NCBI GenBank assembly: GCA_016699835.1
Contig: CP064987.1
Span: 1,116,001-1,180,000 of the forward strand
Length of the DNA stretch: 64,000 nt
Origin: Phycisphaerales bacterium
GTDB lineage: Bacteria > Planctomycetota > Phycisphaerae > Phycisphaerales > UBA1924
Direction: 5' to 3'
Shown: positions 45,577 to 54,323 of the stretch, one piece after another
How the letters are laid out: each line of letters opens with the position of its first letter
How positions within the stretch are numbered: the first letter of the stretch is position 1
Made by a program: the position numbers and the translations under genes
Notes under the pieces: model-generated
Seen by the model: only the letters and a program-made list of their open reading frames with translations
Database searches by the model: none
What the model was told of the DNA's origin: nothing

Positions 45577-45942
45577 ATGCTCATCCGCAACATCAACGAC
45601 GTCCCCATGGCCCCCGTCACCATGCCCGGCGTGAACGGCGCGACCATGGCCATCATGGTCGGACGCGAGGACGGCGCCCCCAACTTCGCCCTCCGCCAGT
45701 TCAAGGTCGAGCCCAGGGGCAACACCCCCCGCCACAGCCACGACTACGAACACGAGGTCTTCATCGTCGACGGCGGCGGCACGGTGCTTCTTGAAGGGGC
45801 CGAACGCCCCGTCAAGTCGGGCGATGTCGTCTATGTCCCCGCCGACCAGGAGCACCAGTTCAAGGCCGGCGAGAAGGGCCTGCGATTCCTCTGCCTCGTC
45901 CCGGTTCACCGCAACTGCGGCGACCCCACGCCCGGAAGTTGA
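45577..45942 (+). CDS. single-domain cupin protein
   Basis: A 121-residue cupin. Motif 1 is RHSHDYEHEVFIVDGGG (His, His, Glu ligands) and motif 2 is VPADQEHQFKAG (His), so all four metal ligands appear present. The first 40 residues, with the MPGVNGATMAIMVGREDG segment, are typical of small stand-alone cupins. Enzymatic role unknown. It is divergent from the metallo-hydrolase gene, with 63 bp between them, and followed by a strong palindrome. Confidence 0.85.
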   Translation: MLIRNINDVPMAPVTMPGVNGATMAIMVGREDGAPNFALRQFKVEPRGNTPRHSHDYEHEVFIVDGGGTVLLEGAERPVKSGDVVYVPADQEHQFKAGEKGLRFLCLVPVHRNCGDPTPGS

Positions 45943-45967
45943 GGAGGGGAAATCGACCTCGTCTCGT

Positions 45968-45990
45968 GTCACAGGCGTCCCGCCTGTGAC
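45968..45990. repeat. interspersed hairpin repeat, best-preserved copy
   Basis: GTCACAGGCG, TCC, CGCCTGTGAC: perfect 10-bp arms with a 3-base loop, preceded by CTCGT. It lies between cupin and TPR/membrane genes. Confidence 0.8.
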
Positions 45991-46049
45991 TTCCTTCTCC
46001 TACATCACTTCCCATTCCCTCCCATGATCCATGCGAGAGTCCTGATCTC

Positions 46050-47042
46050 ATGCCCGAACCCTCCGATCCACCACGCCCGCTGACTTCTCGCCCCTCCACC
46101 GGCGACGGCCTTCCCTTCGCCCTGATTCTCACCAGCCTCTATCTCGCCCTGGCCGTCCTCTCCGCGTTCCTTCTCCCCGCCGACCCATCGTGGGTTCGGC
46201 CCCTCGTGGCGATCCTGCTCCTCGCCCTCGCGCCTATCGCCTTTATGCTCACGCTCCTTGCCGCACGCCTCAAAGGCACGGGCGCCATGCTGGCCCGCCT
46301 GAACGAACTGCGGTCCACCACGCTCGACCTCGCCGATCGTGCCGCGCTCAGCGACACCGCCCGCCGCGCCCTCTCGCGTCATGCCGAGCGCGACATTCTC
46401 GTCGAAGCGATCGAGGCCGACCTCGAGGCCCGGGACTGGGAATCCGCCCTCGCCCAGATCGCCGTGCTCGGCGACACGCTCGGGGCGCGCTCCCTCGCCG
46501 AGACCTATCGCCAGCGGATCAATGACGCGCGCTCGGGCGCGGTGGACGCCGCCCTCGATGCCGAACTCGCCGAGTTCGAGCGTCGGCTCTCGCTCCGCCA
46601 CTGGCAGGCCGCCCACGAGCGTGCGGCACGCCTCGCGCGGCTCTACCCCGATTCGCCGCGTGTCGTCGGGCTCATGGAGCGCCTGACGCGCGCGCAAACG
46701 CTGTACAAGGTCGATGTCGAGCGCCGGTTCCTCATCGCCTCGCGTGAGGACCGGCCCGACGAGGCCCTGGAACTCCTGAAGGAACTCGACCAGTACCTGA
46801 CCGAGGTCGAGGCCGAGCCGTATCGCGAACTGGCGCGGGGGATCATCTCCAAGGCCCGCGAGCATCTTGGGGCGGACTTCAAACTCGCGGTCCAGGACCG
46901 CCAATGGGACCGGGCCGTCGTGCTGGGCGAGCGGATCATCGCGGAGTTCCCCAACAGCCGCATGGCCGCCGAGGTCCGCGAGATGATCGACCAACTCCGC
47001 ACCCGCCGGGCCGGCCAGTCTCAGCCCTCTTTCAACCAGTAG
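46050..47042 (+). CDS. membrane-anchored TPR-like protein
   Basis: A 330-residue protein with two membrane helices near the N-terminus (FALILTSLYLALAVLSAFLL and LVAILLLALAPIAFMLTLLA), followed by an all-helical Ala/Arg/Glu-rich domain. Repeated pairs such as DWESALAQIAVLGDTLGARS, RHWQAAHERAARLARLYPDS and RQWDRAVVLGERIIAEFPNS are TPR-like. The helical domain is probably cytoplasmic. It precedes ctaB on the same strand, with a 216 bp gap containing a long pyrimidine-rich stretch. Confidence 0.78.
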   Translation: MPEPSDPPRPLTSRPSTGDGLPFALILTSLYLALAVLSAFLLPADPSWVRPLVAILLLALAPIAFMLTLLAARLKGTGAMLARLNELRSTTLDLADRAALSDTARRALSRHAERDILVEAIEADLEARDWESALAQIAVLGDTLGARSLAETYRQRINDARSGAVDAALDAELAEFERRLSLRHWQAAHERAARLARLYPDSPRVVGLMERLTRAQTLYKVDVERRFLIASREDRPDEALELLKELDQYLTEVEAEPYRELARGIISKAREHLGADFKLAVQDRQWDRAVVLGERIIAEFPNSRMAAEVREMIDQLRTRRAGQSQPSFNQ

Positions 47043-47258
47043 ACCTGACTCCCGCCGCTCCCACCGCAGCCGCCCTCTGGATTCGATACCCAAATCCCCC
47101 TCTGTCTCCCTCTGTGTACCCTCCGTCTTCCTCCGCGTTCGCCTTGCCTCCCCTTCCCCCCTGGCGAGCGGAACCCGCTTAGTATTTCGCCCACACCGGA
47201 ATCTGTTCGCGTTCCCCGAACGCTCGTCCCCGCCACCTTTCCGAGCGAATCACACGCC

Positions 47259-48305
47259 GTGTCCAAGGTCATGACGACCAACTCCGATCTCCGCCCGACC
47301 ACCCGCGCTGTCGCGGTGTCGCGGCCGCATGGTCGTGCCGTGGCCTCGACGGGCCTCGTTGGGGTGCTCATCGAGTCCACCAAGCCGCGGATCGTGCGAC
47401 TCGTGGTCATCACGGCCTCGGTCGGACTTGGGCTCTCGGCCCTGACGCACGGCTTCCGCGATTCCGGGCTTCCCGGGGCCTCACTCGGATGGACGGATCC
47501 CTCCGGTCTCGGCCTTGTCCGCCTGATCCTGATCACCATGATCGGGACGGCTCTCAGTGCCGCGGGGGCGAACTCGATCAACCAGTGGATGGAGCGGCAC
47601 CGCGACGCCCTCATGCCGCGGACCAGGCGTCGCCCGCTCCCGACGGGGCGTGCCGAGCCGCTGCAGGTCCTCGCGTTCGGCGTCATCCTCAGCGTGCTGG
47701 GCGTGATGACGCTGCTGCTCCTCTCGACGCCGCTGCCGGCGCTCCTGAGCGCGACGTGCATCCTTGTCTATGTCCTGCTCTACACGCCGCTCAAGCCCGT
47801 GACGCCGTGGGCGACGCTCATCGGCACGATCCCCGGCGCTCTGCCGCCGCTGATCGGGTGGACAGCCGCATCGAACTCCCCCGGCCTTTCTGCCCTGTGG
47901 GAGTCCGGCGGGCTCTCGCTCTTTCTCCTCATGACCGCGTGGCAGATGCCGCACTTCATGGCCATCGGCTGGATGTACAAGGACGATTACGCGATGGGCG
48001 GGTACAGGATCCTCCCCGTCGTCGATGAGACGGGACGCAGGACGGCCCGCTCGATCGCGCTGTGGACGCTCGCCCTCTTCGCGCTCTCCTTGCTTCCGGC
48101 GTGGATGATGCCGCGCTGGGTCGGCCTGCCCTACGTCGTCGTCGCCTCGGCGGCGGGGGGCGTCTTTGTGGCCCTGGCCCTGCGGCTCATCAAGGAGCGC
48201 ACCCGCGAGAACGCCCGGGCGGTCTTCTTCGCCTCGATCGCCCACCTCCCGCTCATCCTCCTCGCGATGGTCGGCGAGGCCCTGGTGCGGGCGATCCTGC
48301 GCTAG
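47259..48305 (+). CDS. ctaB: protohaem IX farnesyltransferase (haem O synthase)
   Basis: A UbiA-type prenyltransferase attaching farnesyl to protohaem for haem-copper oxidases. 348 residues, about nine membrane helices. The active-site loop NSINQWMERHRDALMPRTRR followed by RPLPTGR matches the family, as do YTPLKPVTPWATLIGTIPGA and the MTAWQMPHFMAIGW segment with the second acidic/His loop. Start GTG 47259 or ATG 47271. cbb3 oxidases do not need haem O, so an aa3 or bo3 oxidase is expected elsewhere in the genome. Confidence 0.92.
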   Translation: MSKVMTTNSDLRPTTRAVAVSRPHGRAVASTGLVGVLIESTKPRIVRLVVITASVGLGLSALTHGFRDSGLPGASLGWTDPSGLGLVRLILITMIGTALSAAGANSINQWMERHRDALMPRTRRRPLPTGRAEPLQVLAFGVILSVLGVMTLLLLSTPLPALLSATCILVYVLLYTPLKPVTPWATLIGTIPGALPPLIGWTAASNSPGLSALWESGGLSLFLLMTAWQMPHFMAIGWMYKDDYAMGGYRILPVVDETGRRTARSIALWTLALFALSLLPAWMMPRWVGLPYVVVASAAGGVFVALALRLIKERTRENARAVFFASIAHLPLILLAMVGEALVRAILR

Positions 48306-48793
48306 CCCCCCTCCCACGCCCTCCCCCCCACGTCCCCCCCGATTATCTCGCGGGAATCGCCGCATTCCCGAACCAGTTCCTGACAAATCACCCCTCGCGG
48401 AGGAGTTTCTTCGCTGCAGGAATCATTCCTGCAGCGACAAGAACGATTTCTGTCGGTACAGAAACGACATTTGTCATTGAAGAAATGATTTCTGGTGGTG
48501 CAAAGACGATTTCTGGGGGACGAGAAATCATTTCTCGGGGACCAAAAACGATTTCTCGGGGACGAAAAATCATTTCTCGTGGTGCAAAAACGATTTTTCG
48601 AGGACTAAAAGTCGTTCCTCGAGGACCACGAACGACTCGATGCGGGCCACAGCCGATCGCCCGAGGCCTCCAAATGCCTACTCCACGACGCGCAAGAATG
48701 GCCTAAGGGCCTGGGTCTGTACCATGTCTCGTCGTCCCCACCACTGAAGTCCGGAGGAGCAGAACTTCGTCGCCACGCACAACGGCCTTCCGC
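48306..48793. other. intergenic region dominated by a 21-bp periodic array
   Basis: About 490 bp between ctaB and the leucine-rich-repeat gene. It starts with C-rich sequence, then holds the array at 48399-48650, then a short stretch with AAGTCCGGAGGA. The array is visibly richer in A/T than its surroundings. A frame is open across it on both strands, but I do not call a gene. Confidence 0.7.
48399..48650. repeat. array of twelve 21-bp units, each with a palindromic core
   Basis: Twelve units of exactly 21 bp with no insertion or deletion. The central units alternate AAACGATTTCTCGGGG and AAATCATTTCTCGGGG, so there is a partial 42-bp higher order. Each unit centre is near-palindromic (for example GAGAAATCATTTCTC at 48522-48536). 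The first two units together form the perfect palindrome at 48412-48436. Outer units are more diverged. Function unknown. Confidence 0.85.
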
Positions 48794-49660
48794 TCATTGT
48801 CTTCTCGCAATCAGGTCTCGCATCTGCTCTGATTTGTGGGAGTAATGACGCCGATTTCGGAAGGCCACTTGCGCAAGATGCTTCTGTCGCACTAATGGGT
48901 CCAGGTTTCCATCAACGATGTTTGTAGACTCGTAGAACGTGACCCATTCCAAGCCATCAAGCTTCTCCAGTGGCATCAGAGAGTCGATTTCCCCATCGTT
49001 GTTGAGGAGTAGCTTTTTCAACCGTGGCAGCTCGCCAACTTCTTTAATCGAGGTGATGGCTCGGCACGTGTGAACCTCCAACTCTTCCAGGTCTTTCAGC
49101 TCCTCAATGCCCGCGAGAGAGGTCAGCCGTCTCAAGTTGCCGAGTCGCAACGACCTGAGTCTCTTCAGGGTGTTCAACCCATGCAGTTTCTTTACCGGCG
49201 CATTCAAGATGGTCAGCGATTCCAGATTCACCAGTTTTCCAAACAATTCGGTGTCTTTGCCATTGTAGCGATTGACGAAGAGGTCTTTGAGTGTCACGCA
49301 TCCAAACAGCGATTTTGCCTTGGGACGCCACTCCAGTCCACAGTCTTCAAGCTCTGGGAACGCAGAGAAATCGATCTCGGTCGAGCAATAGGTCGTCACA
49401 CCAAGATTTCGCAGTTTGTGCAGATCGTGAATCGGTCCCACGTTGCGGATATTGAGGTCGAGAATATCAAATGACTTCAACCACGGCAGCGATGCCAAGA
49501 ACGAAAGATCCTGACCCCTCCAGCCCTTTGCTTGATTCAGTTCAAGCTCGACGACGTCATTGCTTGCCAGGTACTCGATCATCACGTCTGACCACTCGGA
49601 CTTGAGAATGGCACGACGACCGTATTTTCCCGTCTCCAGAACGATGGTCATACAGGACAT
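48794..49660 (-). CDS. leucine-rich-repeat protein with foreign base composition
   Basis: 288 residues (285 if ATG 49651, with AGGA eight bases upstream, is used). It has about eight LRR units: VNLESLTILNAPVKKLHGLN, LRSLRLGNLRRLTSLAGIE, LEELEVHTCRAITSIKEVG, LKKLLLNNDGEIDSLMPLE. No signal peptide or membrane segment, so it is cytoplasmic. The gene is clearly AT-richer than its neighbours (26 of 60 G+C in 49201-49260 by hand count), which suggests recent transfer. Protein-interaction function is likely; the partner is unknown. Confidence 0.8.
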   Translation of the reverse strand: MSCMTIVLETGKYGRRAILKSEWSDVMIEYLASNDVVELELNQAKGWRGQDLSFLASLPWLKSFDILDLNIRNVGPIHDLHKLRNLGVTTYCSTEIDFSAFPELEDCGLEWRPKAKSLFGCVTLKDLFVNRYNGKDTELFGKLVNLESLTILNAPVKKLHGLNTLKRLRSLRLGNLRRLTSLAGIEELKDLEELEVHTCRAITSIKEVGELPRLKKLLLNNDGEIDSLMPLEKLDGLEWVTFYESTNIVDGNLDPLVRQKHLAQVAFRNRRHYSHKSEQMRDLIARRQ

Positions 49661-49693
49661 CCTAAGAAATCACAGGTGCCGGGTGCCGTGGGA

Positions 49694-49708
49694 CGGGCGC
49701 TTCGCCCG
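49694..49708. repeat. interspersed hairpin repeat (CGGGCG palindrome)
   Basis: CGGGCG, CTT, CGCCCG; a short copy of the 6/8-3-6/8 palindrome family at the edge of the AT-rich segment. Confidence 0.55.
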
Positions 49709-49743
49709 CCCCACGATTGAGCGCGCTGCCCGAGACCCACTAC

Positions 49744-51114
49744 CTAACGGCGTTTCACGCCCGAACCTCCGGCTCGTTCACTTCTCGCGCCCGCCCCCGC
49801 CCGCCCCCCCACGAGCGCCTCGATCTCCCTGACCCCCTTGGGGATCGCCGCCGAGAGGTTGGTGGAGCCCTTGGGCGTCACGAGGATGTCGTCCTCGATC
49901 CGCACGCCGATCCGTTCGCTGGGGATGTACAGGCCCGGCTCGATGGTGACGACCATGCCCGTCTGCAGGGGGAGGTCGGGGTTGGCGTCGTGGACCTCGA
50001 GGCCCAGGTGGTGCCCGATGCCGTGGATGTAATAGTCCTCGACACCCCCTCCCCCGGCCTTCTTGAAGACCTTGCGTGCCGCGGCGTCGACCTCGTGGAT
50101 CCGCACGCCCGGGCGGATCGCGTCGATCGCGGCCTGCTGGGCGTCGAGGACGAGTTCATAGATCTCGCGCTGGCGGGGCGTGAACGTGCCGCCGACGGGG
50201 TACGTCCGCGTGATGTCGGCGCAGTAGCGGTCCACCTTGGCCCCCGCGTCGACAACCAAGACCTCGCCGTCGTAGACCGTCTGGTCGTTGGCGTTGTAGT
50301 GGAGCACGGTGGAGTTGAGCCCGGCGCCGACGATCGGGTTGTAGGCGTTGCCGTTCCATTGGCAGCCGTGCTCCATCGCCCACGCCTCGCACGCGCCCTC
50401 GAAGGCGCGCTGGAGGTTCCGCTCGTTGGTCTTCGGCTTGAGGGCGCCGGTGAGGGCGAGGAGGCCCGCCGCCGTCGCGTCGATGGCGCGTTGCATCGCG
50501 GCGAGTTCGGCCTTGGACTTGATCGACCGCAGCGTGGGGAGGAGGTCGGTCTTGTCCTCGACGCCGCACCCCGGCACGCGCTCCATCACCTTGCGGAAGA
50601 CCGCGAGGTCCGCCGAGACGGGTGCGTCGTAGACGCTGAAAGGGTGGAGGCAGGCGAACTTCTTTCGTTTCCGCGCGATGGCGGTGAGAAGGCGCGCGAG
50701 GGCCGTCGTCCGCATGATCGTGTCGATCTTGAGTTTCGATTTGAGTTCGCCGCCGATCGGCTCGCGGTAGCCGTCCCAAGCCTCCATCTCCGGGTTTGCG
50801 GGGCGGAGGAGGAGCGTGACGCGTTTGGCGGAATCCTCGGCCTCGGGGTCGAGCAGGAGCACAGCCCCCGGCTCATCGATGAGGCCCGTGAGATACTCGA
50901 AACTCGCGTCGGGCTGGAACGTGCCGTGGAGGCCGGCCCCGCCTCCGTCGGGCGAGGCGAAGATGAGGCCGATGGATGATTTCAGTTCACGCAGGACGCG
51001 CTCGCGGCGCTGCGCGAACTCGTCGGCGGAGATCGCGGGCGGCGAGACACGCGTGGACGCGGCCGCGGCGTTGGACGTTGAGGGCGACGATTCCTGGCGA
51101 CGACGGCTGGGCAT
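49744..51114 (-). CDS. pepP: Xaa-Pro aminopeptidase (M24 family)
   Basis: 456 residues. The N-terminal non-catalytic domain has FQPDASFEYLTGLIDEPGAVLLL, as in PepP-type enzymes. The pita-bread catalytic domain carries the five dimetal ligands: VVDAGAKVDRYCADITRTYP (two Asp), GIGHHLGLEVHD (His), TIEPGLY (Glu) and RIEDDILV (Glu). It cleaves the N-terminal residue before proline. The C-terminus is Gly/Ala/Arg-rich. A Ser/Ala-rich lead of about 25 residues precedes the domain. Confidence 0.93.
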   Translation of the reverse strand: MPSRRRQESSPSTSNAAAASTRVSPPAISADEFAQRRERVLRELKSSIGLIFASPDGGGAGLHGTFQPDASFEYLTGLIDEPGAVLLLDPEAEDSAKRVTLLLRPANPEMEAWDGYREPIGGELKSKLKIDTIMRTTALARLLTAIARKRKKFACLHPFSVYDAPVSADLAVFRKVMERVPGCGVEDKTDLLPTLRSIKSKAELAAMQRAIDATAAGLLALTGALKPKTNERNLQRAFEGACEAWAMEHGCQWNGNAYNPIVGAGLNSTVLHYNANDQTVYDGEVLVVDAGAKVDRYCADITRTYPVGGTFTPRQREIYELVLDAQQAAIDAIRPGVRIHEVDAAARKVFKKAGGGGVEDYYIHGIGHHLGLEVHDANPDLPLQTGMVVTIEPGLYIPSERIGVRIEDDILVTPKGSTNLSAAIPKGVREIEALVGGRAGAGARSERAGGSGVKRR

Positions 51115-51198
51115 AAGGAAAACTCCGAGGTTGATCCAAAGACGCTCGAGAGAGGCACGCGACCGATGGCACGATCCGGGTCGCGGGCACCGCGAACC

Positions 51199-52359
51199 TC
51201 ACGGTAGCGGAGGAGTCGCCGCGACGCGTGTCAGCACGGCGTCACGGGCCGTGACGCGGAGTTCGACCCCGGCCAATCGCATCCGGCGCGGGCGGTGCTC
51301 GTCGTCCAGGATCAGAGTGGCGGCCTTGTTGAGCGTCCGGGCGGAGAGCCGGCTGGCCCGGTGGCAATCGAGCAGGTCCATTGCCGCCATCTTGATAACG
51401 CCCGAGAGGACGCCCGGCGGTTGCGAGCGGAGATCCGCCCGTGGCCAGCGGATGGATGCTTCCACCCCCCCACTCCCGCCCACGCGCACGCCACGTTCGA
51501 CGATCGAGGCACACTCGTCGTCGAGCAATCTCCCTGCCGCACGAAGGGCCGCCGATGACGCCGCGAGGTGCTCGAGGGGCGCACGATTGCTTCCGCGTTG
51601 CGATTCTCCGATCACTCGAAGGATCGGCACCACGCGATGGCGGATCGCGGCCCGAAGGCGCGAGGTGTCCGCGTTGGTCCGGTCGATCGCCCACGCGACG
51701 CCGGACATGGCACACAGCGCCTCGGCATTCGCCCGCGTGATCCCCAGCATGGGACGGATGAGCGTGATGTCTTGAATCTCGGATTGTTTTAAGGCTTTGG
51801 TCTTCTCGCTCGAGATCGCCCGTCGCTCGTGAAGCCCCGCAAGGCCGGTTGCGCCCGCGCCGCGCAGGAGGCGCATGAGGATCGTCTCCATCTGGTCGTC
51901 CGCGTGGTGGGCGGTCGCGACGAAGAGGCAGCGCTGCTCTCGCGCCATGGCCTCGAGCGCCCTGTAGCGTGCCCGGCGCGCGTTCGCCTCGGCGTTGCCC
52001 TTCATCGCTCGCACGTGGACGTGGCGCTCGACGAACTCAAGATCAAGTGATTCGGCAAGTTGCCGCGCGATGTCGCGATCGGCGAACGACTCGTGCGCCT
52101 CGCGGAGGTCGTGCACCACATGCCCCACCACGATCCTCGCACGTTTCGCCCTTGTGGCGAGCGCGAGAGCGAGCGCACACGAGTCGGCCCCACCCGAGCA
52201 GGCCACCAGCGTCGGGCGCTCCGCGTCGCGGACGGCACGTCCACCGGTCAAGCGTCGCCAGGATGAAATGATGGCGCGGAAGGTCGCGGTGACGTCGCGG
52301 GAGGGCCGCTCGACCTCCCCATTCGCCTGAGTTTGTCGCGTTCCTGGTGGATTCGGCAC
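51199..52359 (-). CDS. tilS: tRNA(Ile)-lysidine synthetase
   Basis: Modifies C34 of the CAU-anticodon isoleucine tRNA to lysidine. 386 residues from GTG 52359, a start I chose because upstream sequence is not family-like and no ATG fits; the true start remains uncertain. The PP-loop is TLVACSGGADSCALALAL, followed by VGHVVHDLREAHESFADR, AHHADDQMETILMRLLRGAG and LIRPMLGITRANAEALC. It is essential in most bacteria. It is divergent from the membrane/coiled-coil gene. Confidence 0.9.
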   Translation of the reverse strand: MPNPPGTRQTQANGEVERPSRDVTATFRAIISSWRRLTGGRAVRDAERPTLVACSGGADSCALALALATRAKRARIVVGHVVHDLREAHESFADRDIARQLAESLDLEFVERHVHVRAMKGNAEANARRARYRALEAMAREQRCLFVATAHHADDQMETILMRLLRGAGATGLAGLHERRAISSEKTKALKQSEIQDITLIRPMLGITRANAEALCAMSGVAWAIDRTNADTSRLRAAIRHRVVPILRVIGESQRGSNRAPLEHLAASSAALRAAGRLLDDECASIVERGVRVGGSGGVEASIRWPRADLRSQPPGVLSGVIKMAAMDLLDCHRASRLSARTLNKAATLILDDEHRPRRMRLAGVELRVTARDAVLTRVAATPPLP

Positions 52360-52486
52360 GCGAAGCCCATGCGACGATCCCCCTCCCGCGGGATGGCCTC
52401 TGATCGAAGTGTTCAAGTGTCTCGGCACGCAGGAATCATAGAGAAGGCTCAACACGCGCCGAAACGGCCGGCTTGGGGCGCAGGAA

Positions 52487-53233
52487 ATGCAGAGTTTGCG
52501 CGGCGTTGGCCGATGGTGCTGGATCATGACGCTGTCGGTCCATCCTGTGCTCGCCGAGGCGACGCCCCTGCCCGGCGTCCTTGCGCTCGAGGCCGACGTG
52601 CGCGGCTGGGTGGTGATGGGGATCCTGCTCATCGGGCTCGGAGTTGTCGTGTATGCGGCATGGCTGGCACGGCGAGCGCTCGCCACCCAGCAGTCAACTC
52701 GACCAACACCAACCGAGCGCGACGTCGAGTCGCTGGCTCAGGCGATCGCGAAACTCCACGAGGTGGCGCAGGTGCAGGCGCGCGAGATCGTCTCGCTCAA
52801 GAGCACGCTCGCGCGAATGGAACGCGAGAACGCGGCCGCGAGCGCCATCGCCCGCGCGACGGAAATGGCAGCCAGCGAACGGGACCGGCACGACGATCGC
52901 CGATACGACGATCGCCACGATCACCGCACACCCACCGGCATGGCCGAGATAAAACCGATGCCGCGTGCTGATGAGCAGGTTGGGGATCTTTACGGCGATC
53001 GTGCTCAGAATCGAGGCGAGCGTGAGTTGCAGGATCGGCTCGCGATGTCCGAGCCGATGCGGCGCGAGCAGCCCCCAGTAGCAACCACGCCCCCGATCGA
53101 TCCGCTGCACCGCACGATCCACACGCTCAGCGACGAGGGGCTCTCGCCCGCCGAGATCGCGACGCGGGTCGAGCGGCCGGTGGGGCAAGTTGAACTGATC
53201 CTCGCGCTGCGGCGGGTCCTCTCGCCGGCGTGA
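52487..53233 (+). CDS. single-pass membrane protein with coiled coil and helix-turn-helix-like tail
   Basis: 248 residues. One membrane segment (VVMGILLIGLGVVVYAAWLA, about residues 42-61) is followed by a coiled coil (SLAQAIAKLHEVAQVQAREI, LKSTLARMERENAAASA), a charged His/Asp/Arg-rich linker, and a C-terminal TLSDEGLSPAEIATRVERPV then GQVELILALRR segment, a helix-turn-helix-like unit seen in other membrane-anchored small proteins. It may start further in, at the ATG of MTLSVHPV. Function unknown. Confidence 0.65.
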   Translation: MQSLRGVGRWCWIMTLSVHPVLAEATPLPGVLALEADVRGWVVMGILLIGLGVVVYAAWLARRALATQQSTRPTPTERDVESLAQAIAKLHEVAQVQAREIVSLKSTLARMERENAAASAIARATEMAASERDRHDDRRYDDRHDHRTPTGMAEIKPMPRADEQVGDLYGDRAQNRGERELQDRLAMSEPMRREQPPVATTPPIDPLHRTIHTLSDEGLSPAEIATRVERPVGQVELILALRRVLSPA

Positions 53234-53254
53234 AGCGGGCGCTGAATCGTCGGC

Positions 53255-54253
53255 TCATCGACGAGCCGCGTCGAGGGCGAGGATCTCGAACACGATGTGG
53301 GCCGCGAGAAAGGCCGTGATCCCTGCGGGATCGCGATCGGGGAGAACCTCGACGACATCGGCGCCGACTACGTCGATACCCTTGAGGGATCGCAGGAGTT
53401 CGAGTGCCTCGGTGGAACTCAGGCCGCCGACGTTGGGCGTGCCCGTGCCCGGCGCGAAGGCGGGATCGATCGCATCGATATCGAAGGTGAGATACGCCGG
53501 CCGTGAGCCAATCTCGCGGACTTTCGTGGCGAGGGAGCGCTTCCCGGCATCGGTCGCGACCTCCTCGCGAGTGAGGATCGTCACGCCATGGTCGCGGGCG
53601 AACTCGAGATCCGTCGGCGTGTTGAGCGGCCCGCGCACGCCGATGGAGACCATGGCCATCGGGTCAATCAGTTTCTCCTCGATCGCGCGCCGGAAGGGCG
53701 AAGCGTGCCCCCAGGACTCGCCCCAGACGTTGTCCACCGTGTCGAGATGGGCGTCGAAGTGCACGAGCGCGAGGGGCTGACCGACGCCCGCGTGCGTCGC
53801 CTTGATGTTCGCGTAGGCGATGGAGTGGTCGCCGCCGACGGCGAGGAGTCGTGAGGGATTCCCGGTTCCCCCGTGCGACTTGGCCTCATTCGTCGCCCAC
53901 GCCGCGATTCCCTCGAGCGTTTCTTTCAGGGCGTAGGGCTGAACCGGGGCGTCACCCGCGTCGGCGATCGAGAGTTTCTCGACAACGCTCACGCGGTGCG
54001 TCATGTGGTACGACTTCACGTATTGCGATGCATCGCGAATGGCACGCGGGGCGAAGCGCGCGCCCGGGCGGTAGGTCACGCCCGAATCGAACGGCACGCC
54101 ATAGAGCAGCCAGTCGATGGGCCTGTGGGCGGCGTCCACATCCTCGGCCCGCGGATACCGGCAGAAGGTCGAGATCCCCGCGAACCGGGGCGTCTGACGC
54201 GGGTCGGGGAGGATGGTCCGGGGGCCCTTCGGACTGCTGCTGTTCGTCGGCAT
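53255..54253 (-). CDS. speB: agmatinase/arginase-family ureohydrolase
   Basis: 332 residues from ATG 54253. The di-manganese site is complete: VGGDHSIAY (H143), HFDAHLDT (D167, H169, D171) and LTFDIDAIDPAFAPGTGTP (two Asp). LLYGVPFDSGVTYRPGARFAPRAIR is the family N-terminal signature. The length and FDSG...GAR pattern favour agmatinase (agmatine to putrescine plus urea) over arginase, but guanidino-acid hydrolases look alike. No arginine decarboxylase is adjacent. Confidence 0.85.
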   Translation of the reverse strand: MPTNSSSPKGPRTILPDPRQTPRFAGISTFCRYPRAEDVDAAHRPIDWLLYGVPFDSGVTYRPGARFAPRAIRDASQYVKSYHMTHRVSVVEKLSIADAGDAPVQPYALKETLEGIAAWATNEAKSHGGTGNPSRLLAVGGDHSIAYANIKATHAGVGQPLALVHFDAHLDTVDNVWGESWGHASPFRRAIEEKLIDPMAMVSIGVRGPLNTPTDLEFARDHGVTILTREEVATDAGKRSLATKVREIGSRPAYLTFDIDAIDPAFAPGTGTPNVGGLSSTEALELLRSLKGIDVVGADVVEVLPDRDPAGITAFLAAHIVFEILALDAARR

Positions 54254-54323
54254 GAGCGAGGGTAGTCGCCACGCGGCCGCTCGTGCCCGGGACTCATCTC
54301 TCGCCGCTTCGTCGATATGCTTC

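Noticed and set aside
47094..47170. Pyrimidine-rich tract before ctaB (CCCTCTGTCTCCCTCTGTG type) as a regulatory element
   Set aside because: Low-complexity sequence of a kind common between planctomycete genes; no structure or motif beyond composition.
48399..48650. CRISPR array
   Set aside because: The 21-bp units are contiguous and all related to each other. There are no unique spacers and no cas genes.
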